64,000 bases of DNA from Pycnococcus provasolii (taxonomy: Eukaryota; Chlorophyta; Pseudoscourfieldiophyceae; Pseudoscourfieldiales; Pycnococcaceae): assembly GCA_938743325.2 (NCBI GenBank), contig OW568882.1, forward strand, positions 496,001 to 560,000. The letters run 5' to 3'. The notes below the pieces were generated by a model. That model was not told the origin of the DNA. It searched no databases and saw only the letters and a list, made by a program, of their open reading frames with translations. The position numbers were made by a program, and so were the translations under genes. Shown here in pieces: positions 56,878 to 64,000 of this stretch (position 1 is the first letter of the stretch; each line of letters opens with the position of its first letter).

Positions 56878-57966
56878 ATGGCGTCCATGGTCGCTCCTTC
56901 TTCTTCTGGTGACGGCTCCGGCTCTCTGGTCAAGTCTGCCTCCACAGCCACAGGGTCACTTTCTCCTCATATGAAGAAGTCTAGTTCTAGTATATTTTCA
57001 TCGCCTCATAGAGTCATGTGCACGGCCCTGTTAGCCTGCTTATGTGCAGTCTCCCTTTCTTTGGCATCCGCGTCGTCGTCGTCATCTTCGTCATCTTCGT
57101 TTTCGGCTTTGGCGTCAGGTGGTGGGGGTGGGGGTGCTAACGGAGGGGGAGGAAAGGTGTCCGCGGCGTTGCAAACACCTGAAGGACGAACGTATGCAAT
57201 CACAATGAGCCTGTTAGCGGGAATGGCGACGTCCATTGGGGGCATCATGGCCATCGTGTCGAAACCTGACGACGCGCGTCTCGCGTTCTTATTGGGAATC
57301 GCGGTTGGGGTCATGGCATCCTTGAGCATCGTCGAACTACTCATAAACAACGCCGTCGAACACGGCGCGCTCGGCGTGTCGGCGTCGTGCGTGCTTGGCG
57401 CGATCTTCTACGCGGTCGTCGAGCCGCTTCTTCCAGAAAGCTCGTTCGACGAGGCGTCGTTCCACGCCGAACCCGCAGACGACCCAAAAGCAAGCAGCCT
57501 CCCGCCACTCGCAAAACGCGTGCAGCTCCTGCGCCTCGGATTTCTCATGGCGGTGACGATGACGCTTCACAACCTCCCCGAGGGATTTGCCGTCGCGTTT
57601 GCAAGCCACGCCGACTTTGGAACCGCAGTCACGCTCGCCGTCGCCGTTCACAACATACCCGAGGGCGTCATCGTCGCCGCACCCATATATGCAGCCACAG
57701 GAAGCCGTATGCGCGCACTCGCCATCGCCACGGTCAGCGGACTTTCCGAGCCGCTGGGCGCGCTCATCGCACTGACGTTTCTGCATAAGCATCTCACGGA
57801 GCTTCGCCTCGCTTACCTGCTCGCCTTCACCGGCGGCGTCATGGGGGCCGTCTGCGTTCTCGAGCTTTGGCCTGAGGGCAAGCGGTGCAGGAATGACCGC
57901 AAGCTCTTCGAGGGAAGCGCTGTTGGCGTTTTGCTCATGTTAGGCACGCTGTATGCGGGCGCCTAA
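56878..57966 (+). CDS. ZIP-family metal transporter
   Basis: A 362-aa intronless frame from ATG 56878. After a Ser/Gly-rich N terminus with a hydrophobic stretch (ALLACLCAVSLSLASA, signal or TM) come about eight transmembrane helices. The ZIP metal-site helices are plain: LHNLPEGFAVAFASHADF (TM4) and VHNIPEGVIVAAPIY (TM5), each with the HNxPEG motif, then SGLSEPLGALIALTF. The HNLPEG/HNIPEG pair places it in the ZupT/GufA branch, which imports zinc, iron and manganese. A His/Asp-rich variable loop is small here. It is likely a plasma-membrane, vacuolar or plastid-envelope transporter; location is unresolved. Confidence 0.93.
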   Translation: MASMVAPSSSGDGSGSLVKSASTATGSLSPHMKKSSSSIFSSPHRVMCTALLACLCAVSLSLASASSSSSSSSSFSALASGGGGGGANGGGGKVSAALQTPEGRTYAITMSLLAGMATSIGGIMAIVSKPDDARLAFLLGIAVGVMASLSIVELLINNAVEHGALGVSASCVLGAIFYAVVEPLLPESSFDEASFHAEPADDPKASSLPPLAKRVQLLRLGFLMAVTMTLHNLPEGFAVAFASHADFGTAVTLAVAVHNIPEGVIVAAPIYAATGSRMRALAIATVSGLSEPLGALIALTFLHKHLTELRLAYLLAFTGGVMGAVCVLELWPEGKRCRNDRKLFEGSAVGVLLMLGTLYAGA

Positions 57967-58828
57967 GATCGCTCATTCAGTGATGGCTCCAGTGTTACAT
58001 TAAGCTGCTTGAAAATTTGTAAAAACGACAGACATTACACCACGGAAGACCACCTGCTTGTTCATCACCTGGTTGTTCCCCCAACCGGTCAGGACCAGTC
58101 TCGAACCTGGTGGGATCCCTCGTGGAGCCGGTGTGTTTGGTGGCATTCAAAGAAGCGGATAGTCTATGTGTTGTCCTGTGACTCCTGTCCAGGTGCCAGG
58201 CCCTTGGCCACGGACGCTGGTTCTTTCTCCACGCGTTTCCAAGTCTTGTTCCAGGCGAGTCCACCTCCCCGGGCGGAGGAACCACCAGGCAGCCAGGAGA
58301 CGTCCTTTCTGTCAAGAACCACTCTCCTCTCCGAAGACGTTTCCCTTAATTAAGCTTCGTTGACGCTTCTTTAGTGGGTTCTTCTTCCCCCCCCAACTCC
58401 CAAGACGTTCTTCTCTTCGGTCTTGTCTTCCTCCTTTGTTTTTTTTTAAGGTGTAAGGGGTCTTAAGGCCTTAATTAAGCACGAACCAGGTGGTTCTTGG
58501 CTCGACATCTTACACTCGGGCGAGAACGGCTGCAGCCACCTTTGTGCTTGTCTTGTTGGATTACGTATCGAGTTCAGGGGCACACTCAGATACACTCGTG
58601 CATCAGTAGTACTGGGTGCCCCGTGTGTATCTAAGCGAGGTCTCTCGAGCTTGCTTTAGCGGCCAATATTATTGTTAGCAGCAGCAGTGCGAACGCCTTA
58701 AGCAGTCTTAAGGTGTTGCCTTGCCTTCTTAAGGCCGCTCAGTCTCGCAGTTATAACTCCCTCCTCAGTTGGCCAATCTAGGCGTATCTATCTTTTCAGG
58801 CCTTGCACGTTTCAGAGCACTTTTATCT
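57967..58828. other. Intergenic
   Basis: About 860 bp with no supported gene. It holds several TTAAG/CTTAA words and a poly-T run near 58440. A short region near 58090 looks weakly like a tRNA T-arm but fails to pair. Confidence 0.4.
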
Positions 58829-60036
58829 ATGCCGTTCTTCGGCCGTTCACGTCAGTCTTCGTCTCAGGCGTCCTCCTCCGGGGCATCGGCCTCTGCCTCT
58901 GCCTCTGCCGACCTTGACTCCTCGGAGCTGGCAGCTGGCGTTGGCGTCGGAGATATTCACTCGGTGTCCGTGGACGCCGACGGTGCGGCGCGCATCGAAG
59001 GCTATGCGTCGAAAAAATCGGAAAATGCCAAGATGATCGGCATGTCGTGGAAAAAGAGGTACTTCGATATCAGCTGCGGCGTGCTCAGCTACGCAAACTC
59101 CAAAAAGGACCTCGCGACGGGAGCGACGTGCTTTGCGATCGCAGAAGTCAAACTGCTCGACCCCGTCGGGGACACGGAAATACGCATGCGGTTCCCAGAA
59201 CGCGATCTCACGCTGAAGTTTGAAGGGATGGACAGGCGAAACTTGTGGTATAAGTGCGTCATGCCTTTTTCAAGCGAGCTTTGAGCACACGCACAAAAGA
59301 AGCAAACGTCTGACACATACACACACACACACACGATAATACAATACAATACAATACAAATACAAAACAAAACAGGGTACTGAAGTCAGAGGCGAAACGA
59401 CTCGGTGCGCGACCAATCATCAACACGGGAAGAATCGATAACGCGCAGAACGACATCGCGAGTGGTGTCGCCGACAGACTTGCGCTGCCCGACTCGCCGG
59501 TGAAGACCGTGACTGCTGGCGTGGAAGGCTTCTCGTTGAACGACATTCGTCCAAGCGACGGCGTCGCGGCGGTTCGCCCGCCAAGCCCGCGAAGTCTTCT
59601 CGCAAACCCGAACAAGGCGGCGACGATGGTGGCGGACGTTGACCCGGAAGATGACTACGACGACGACCTCGGCATCGGCGGCGAGGACGACGACTTCACG
59701 AAGCAGTCACACGAGCCTCCGTACGTTTCTCAGCCTCCTGTATTTCGCCGGTCAAATGGCGCCGGTCCTGCGTTAGCCGCTCCGCCACCAGTTTCTGCTC
59801 CTCCTAGCGTTTCTCTGCCTGACTATCTCAAGCAGCCGGCGCCAGCCGCCCCGAAGCCGAAAGAACGCCAGCCGTTCCAGGCTGTGGCGCCGCCCCCTCA
59901 GGAACTGCTTGGTCAAACTAAGCTTAAGGTTCAGGTTGTTGACGCGAAGGCGCACAACTGGGGCGACGGCGACCTTTTGGACAACACGAATCCCGAGGCT
60001 GACAACAACTTCCTCGACGAAAACTTCGACGACTGA
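58829..60036 (+). CDS. PH-domain protein
   Basis: Two exons, 58829-59247 and 59376-60036, give 359 aa. The intron has GTATAAGT and AACAG ends, phase 2, and its 3' part is CA/AATAC-rich. Exon 1 begins Ser/Ala-rich and carries most of a pleckstrin homology domain (ARIEGYASKKSENAKMIG, SWKKRYFDISCGVLSYANS, then FPERDLTLKFEGMDRRNLW). The C-terminal PH helix is completed by exon 2 (VLKSEAKRLGARP). PH domains bind phosphoinositides or small GTPases at membranes. The tail is acidic and Pro-rich and ends NNFLDENFDD, possibly an adaptor-binding peptide. The specific role is unknown. Correct splicing restores an unbroken PH fold, which supports the intron. Confidence 0.8.
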
Positions 60037-60144
60037 CCGACCGACCGACTGACGTCCGCCTGCGCTTACCCTTTTTAGAATTCATTCGCTGTAACGTCTA
60101 CCACGTTACATGTACAAACAGGTTTAGGAATGGACAGATGTATG

Positions 60145-62766
60145 TTACTCAATGACTGTGCACTCGTCCGGCTCATCTTTCACGCGAACGGATTTCGTGG
60201 CGTTTGCAGCGGAAGGACCAGCAGGTGCAGGTGGTGCGAATTGCGAGCTCAGACGATGTTTGTGACGCTCCGGGTCCGCCTTCGGCTTCTTCGATGAAGG
60301 TGGAACGAAACCAACGCCCCCCGCTCCAGCAGAAGACTGGTTCCCGTCGATGAGATCCACCATCATGCCCGATGCCTCTGCCGCCTTGCGCTTCCTCTCC
60401 TGCACCTCGTCGAACGAGAGCACCTCCGCGACCACGCAGGCGTCATCGTCGTCGTCGCCTTCGTCGGCGCCTACCGACGGCACGGCGACGCTAGGGAATG
60501 TGATTGACGGCGCCTCACATTTGTACGCCTCCTCATCCTCAAAAGCTCGGGAATTTTTCGAACGAGCGTGTTGGCATCTCGACCACAAAGAGCGTTCGCA
60601 CGAGCCATCCATCGCAAAGCGGACGATTTGAACGGGCCCGGTCTGGCCCATTCGAAGCACGCGCCCCATCGCCTGCGTCTCGTTTGCCACCGCTGAGTCG
60701 AGAGCTACGCCTGGCACATCCATCAGAATCAAATTCTTGGCGTGCTGGAGATTCGCGCCAGCCGCACCTCGGAGAGACGAACACAGAAGCACCTGGCAAA
60801 TTTCCGCACCCTTCGAAAAGCAAGAGATCGCACTTGCCATCGCGTCGCTCGTTCCCGCGAAGGAAGCTTGGACGCGAATGCCCGCCTGCATGAGGCATGT
60901 GTGTGCACGACGAAGCACCTCGTCGTTGTAGGAGAATACCACGGCTTGCGCATCTTTGGGAATGCCGAGCAGGAATTTCCGAAGCGCGCAGACCTTGGAT
61001 CCGTAGCGTGTAGCGATGACCCTTTCTTCATCCGTGAACGCCTTTGTATCGTTCTCCTTGCCACGCGCCCGTGCTTCGCTGAGAATCTCCAGAGCCTTCG
61101 AAGTCCTCTCGACGAGGACGTTTGTCGAGTGAAGCAATTTGGCCGTGCGACCAGCCACCCTCCTCGAGCGCTCCAAAAAGTGGCGCGCCTTCACATCGCC
61201 AGAATCAGTATCGTGGGCTCGCAGATTGGTAGCAATCCACTCGCTGATTTGCTCGTAGCCTGACACGATGCGATAATCCACATCTCCGTCAGGTTCATCG
61301 TACCAGCCGACGCTTTCAGTGCGCATCGAAGGTTCGTCGCCAAGAACGTCCTGGACGAGCGACTCGGGAATGGCGACTGACCTATTCGTTTCCATGTACA
61401 CGACGAACTGCCGAAATGCGTGTGTCTCAAGGAGCGCCTCGACGAGTCGCACGGCAGATGTGGTGTCCTTCAGCTTTTGCGTCGCAACTGCAGCATCGAG
61501 CTTGTGCTTATTCAGCGTGCGTTTCAGCAATTGTTCGGCGTCATGAGCCCACGAATCTATCGATCCACACCTAAAATTTACGTCTTGGATGCGTTGCTGC
61601 GCAAACACATGCCCGCACGTGAGAATGACGTCTGCGGTGGGCCATGATGCTGACGACGAAGCGCCCGCGCCGTCGCCACCCTCGAGAAGCTGAACCGCTG
61701 ACAAGACGGCACGCTCTACACTCAGTGCAGGCGTGTCGATGGTGATATCTTCCACCTTTAGATTCTTTGTGACCACCTCGGCACGTTCTCGCTCTGGATT
61801 GCGCACGTACAATTTGCGCTTGATGTGCTCGAACGGGTGGTCGTCTTCGAGCACGCTGTTTCCCTTGCCTATGCGCAGATCGAGGCGCTTGAACCCGAGC
61901 AGCGCGTGATTCGCGTACGCCGACTGTTCGCCGTTCGGAAACGGCGTCGCCGTCACGAGCCATACGTTTGTCGCCGAACGACTCAGCTGGAGAAATGCGT
62001 CCCTCGTGTACGGTCGATGCGGATGGCATGGAATGTCGTGACGGTACGTCGCGTCACTCGCGCACACATCCTGCACCTCGTCGAGCACGAGCCGTCGCCA
62101 CGGCTTATGACCTGACTCTGTGTGCTGCTCGGGCATGAAAAGCGGCCCAACGAACAACGGTCCTTTATAGCCTTGGCTCACAAACACTGCTGCATTTTTG
62201 TAGCGCTGCCTGGTTCCTTCGTCGAGATGTTTTTCAACCACAACATCATTTCCAAGCCGATTCTTGCCTAGCTTGAAAGCCTTTCTGAAGTCGTAGTGCA
62301 CGCGCTCCTGCTTGAGTACATCCTTGGCATCGACGAGAACGAGAGTCCTGTTGTTCACGTGTCCAAGTTTTGCTGCCGCAACGTACGCGTCGACGCCCTC
62401 AATCACCTTGACGTGCACACCGTCATCGCCGCAGAATTTGCTCGCTTCTGTTGCCCACTGGCGCAGGAGGTGGCTCGGCGCGACGACGAGGTTCGCGCCT
62501 TTGGTGTTGTCAGCAGGTTCGGAGACGATCATCGCGAGTATCACAGCCGTTTTCCCCATTCCGACTCCGTCGGCGAGACAGCCACCCTTGACTTCGTAGT
62601 TGAGGAACGTGTTGAAGTTGGAGGCCGCGAACGCGGGATTTCGTTCGACGGCAAGGCACCTGTGCAGGGTACGGAGCTGGTGCGGCTGTAGAGGCAAGTT
62701 CAGGGAAGGAGGCTGAGGCGCACGAGGTGCGTTCGTGGGCAGGATGGGTATGCGGAACGCCGCCAT
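60145..62766 (-). CDS. SNF2-family ATPase/helicase
   Basis: An intronless frame of 873 aa from ATG 62766; the TTG upstream is not a start. Superfamily 2 SNF2 motifs are visible in order: motif I GGCLADGVGMGKTAV, Ia LVVAPSHLLRQW, II LVLDEVQDV (a DEVQ variant of DEAH), III LVTATPF, IV-V VVFSYNDEVLRRAHT and LLCSSLRGAAGANLQHAKNLIL, VI QAMGRVLRMGQTGPVQIVRF. The Q-x-x-GR-x-x-R-x-GQ block is the SNF2/RAD5 type. The region between the two halves is long, with a Cys/His cluster (LTCGHVF, NFRCGSID) that may be a degenerate RING, as in SHPRH/RAD5. The C terminus is disordered and Lys/Pro-rich. Probable chromatin remodeller or repair translocase. Confidence 0.88.
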   Translation of the reverse strand: MAAFRIPILPTNAPRAPQPPSLNLPLQPHQLRTLHRCLAVERNPAFAASNFNTFLNYEVKGGCLADGVGMGKTAVILAMIVSEPADNTKGANLVVAPSHLLRQWATEASKFCGDDGVHVKVIEGVDAYVAAAKLGHVNNRTLVLVDAKDVLKQERVHYDFRKAFKLGKNRLGNDVVVEKHLDEGTRQRYKNAAVFVSQGYKGPLFVGPLFMPEQHTESGHKPWRRLVLDEVQDVCASDATYRHDIPCHPHRPYTRDAFLQLSRSATNVWLVTATPFPNGEQSAYANHALLGFKRLDLRIGKGNSVLEDDHPFEHIKRKLYVRNPERERAEVVTKNLKVEDITIDTPALSVERAVLSAVQLLEGGDGAGASSSASWPTADVILTCGHVFAQQRIQDVNFRCGSIDSWAHDAEQLLKRTLNKHKLDAAVATQKLKDTTSAVRLVEALLETHAFRQFVVYMETNRSVAIPESLVQDVLGDEPSMRTESVGWYDEPDGDVDYRIVSGYEQISEWIATNLRAHDTDSGDVKARHFLERSRRVAGRTAKLLHSTNVLVERTSKALEILSEARARGKENDTKAFTDEERVIATRYGSKVCALRKFLLGIPKDAQAVVFSYNDEVLRRAHTCLMQAGIRVQASFAGTSDAMASAISCFSKGAEICQVLLCSSLRGAAGANLQHAKNLILMDVPGVALDSAVANETQAMGRVLRMGQTGPVQIVRFAMDGSCERSLWSRCQHARSKNSRAFEDEEAYKCEAPSITFPSVAVPSVGADEGDDDDDACVVAEVLSFDEVQERKRKAAEASGMMVDLIDGNQSSAGAGGVGFVPPSSKKPKADPERHKHRLSSQFAPPAPAGPSAANATKSVRVKDEPDECTVIE

Positions 62767-64000
62767 TGGCGCTGGCAAGAATGAGAATGGCGTGCGCGTG
62801 CGGGACTTCAAGAACGTCTTCAGGCGCGAACGAGAACGAGGAGGTGAAGTACGGTTTGAACCGAAATATTATTCCAACATTCCTCAAAAGGGGGTTCGCC
62901 GTGGTGATTTTTCCAAACCCCGAATAATCATGCGTTCGTTCCTTCATCGATTCCTGTGCGATTCATGCCATATTGAGTCAATGAGTCCCAGGCAGGCGCC
63001 TCCGACCTCTCCCAAAGCAAAGTCCCTCTCAAGGTACTGTACAGTACAGTTTGTACGTGAAATGGTAGGCAGTAGTTCTTAAGTACGGTCCAACAAGCTC
63101 GCTGAAACCCTGAAAAATGCGAAGGAGCTTAAAAAAGTAAAAACGATTAAGGTTAGGAAGGAGGATCCGTACCGGAGGAGCAGTGAGCACCTGCTCCTTC
63201 TCCTCCTGAAGAGCGCCTCTGGAGTAGTCTGGACAAGAAAGGAAAGCTGTGAGGCGTTGACCGCGGCCCCCTCCACTCCACTCCACTGCTCAAGCCACAG
63301 TCCCCTGTCAAGTCTAAAGCAGGAAGCAACACAGTCATGTGATCCTAAAGGTGACCAGTCAACGCCACCCTTCTTTCCTCAAAAAGAAGTTTGCGGCAAA
63401 CCTCAAAACCCGATGGTTTGGCTTTGGTGGTTTCAACCCGTTGTTGATTGATGCCTACAGTGATCACCTTACACTCTTACAGTATTCTTCCGCCTTACCT
63501 TTACATATTCAGTATTCATATTCAGTATTCTGTGCATCAATCTGCGTATTCACTTCTTCTTCCAACAAACAAACAAACGTCCCTCCAGGAGTCCAGGGGC
63601 CCACTCGTGACTTCAGAGTTCAGAGTTCAGACGTTGACGTTGACGTTGCCGAGTTCAGCTGCTCTTCCCTTGCCCCTTGCCCCTTGCCCCTTGCAAAAGA
63701 AAGCCGCGTCCCGTCAAAGTTTGGACACGCTCAAAGAAGCCGAAGAAAGACCTCTCAAGAGGAAGCAAGGCACTCTCGAAGGTCAGCGCTTCTTTGTCCT
63801 CTTAAGGTTAGCCTTCAAGGTCAAGGTCAAGGTCGTTAGTTGCCGCGCACCTTAATACCTTTACATAGTTCTTAAGAGTCGTCCCAGGGGGCCTTAAAAC
63901 AACAAACAACACCTAAGTGGTCGCCTTAAGGTCTCACTCAAAAGCTTATCTTATCAAAAGTTATCTTAAGTTTAAGTTTGCTTACTATTTTACCTTAGGC
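62767..64000. other. Intergenic at window end
   Basis: About 1.2 kb without a supported gene. It contains the AAACCCCGAATAAT motif (62915-62928) and, in the last 250 bp, repeated CTTAAG/CCTTAAG words and short AAGGTC repeats. A 166-codon frame at 63339-63839 has no recognisable protein character. Confidence 0.45.
62915..62928. promoter_or_regulatory. AAACCCCGAATAAT motif upstream of SNF2 gene
   Basis: About 150 bp upstream of the SNF2 ATG. Confidence 0.5.

Noticed and set aside
58085-58120. tRNA-like T-arm (GGTTCGAGAC on the minus strand)
   Set aside because: The arm does not pair and no acceptor or anticodon arm could be built around it.
63339-63839. 166-codon frame near the window end
   Set aside because: No recognisable domain; repetitive low-complexity DNA. 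Treated as intergenic.

Overview
The window looks like nuclear DNA of a small, intron-poor green alga of the prasinophyte or core-chlorophyte picoplankton type. This is an inference from gene content: four PsbS-type genes, a lumenal PsbP-like protein, a CHUP1-type chloroplast-positioning protein, a nuclear copy of chlB and a hydroxyproline-rich secreted protein. Other genes are plainly eukaryotic (RBX1, DPH5, ASCC3-type helicase, PHO80-type cyclin, GT29 glycosyltransferase). Genes are dense and lie on both strands. Most are single open frames, and only three show convincing spliceosomal introns (RBX1, chlB and a PH-domain gene). No rRNA, tRNA, CRISPR array or operon was found.

Layout. 0-6 kb: a fatty-acid/sterol hydroxylase, a GC-rich F-box-like gene, a fossil tyrosine-recombinase element between direct repeats, and a repeat-starting unknown gene. 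6-19 kb: CHUP1, an ACOT9-type thioesterase, a P-type cyclin, an LRAT/NlpC-like protein and an IQ-motif protein with internal repeats. 19-35 kb: two head-to-head PsbS pairs, each a near-perfect inverted repeat. They bracket RBX1, a large secreted-pathway glycosyltransferase, a carrier-like membrane protein, a seven-repeat RCC1-like protein and a sialyltransferase-family GT29. 35-48 kb: a CDCA7-like zinc-finger/Tudor gene, chlB, the PsbP-like gene, a HAT/TPR protein, DPH5 and two proline-rich genes that diverge from a shared promoter. 48-63 kb: the 7.2-kb ASCC3-type helicase, a second copy of the RCC1-like gene, a ZIP transporter, a PH-domain protein and a SNF2-family ATPase.

Plastid theme. PsbS x4, chlB, the PsbP-like protein, CHUP1 and a possible plastid RNA-binding HAT protein are all nuclear genes for the photosynthetic apparatus. 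chlB is normally plastid-encoded in green algae. Here it has a transit-peptide exon, a spliceosomal intron and nuclear-like GC-rich codons, so it looks like a functional transfer to the nucleus.

Possible new regulatory system. A short motif, close to ATTATTCGGGGTTTC (reverse complement GAAACCCCGAATAAT), recurs in about ten intergenic sites, usually about 50-190 bp from an ATG. In three divergent pairs it sits between the two start codons. In two sites it forms an inverted pair. Upstream of the thioesterase gene its core has been amplified into an 11-copy minisatellite. I do not recognise it as a known element, and it is the most interesting signal that the gene calls do not explain.
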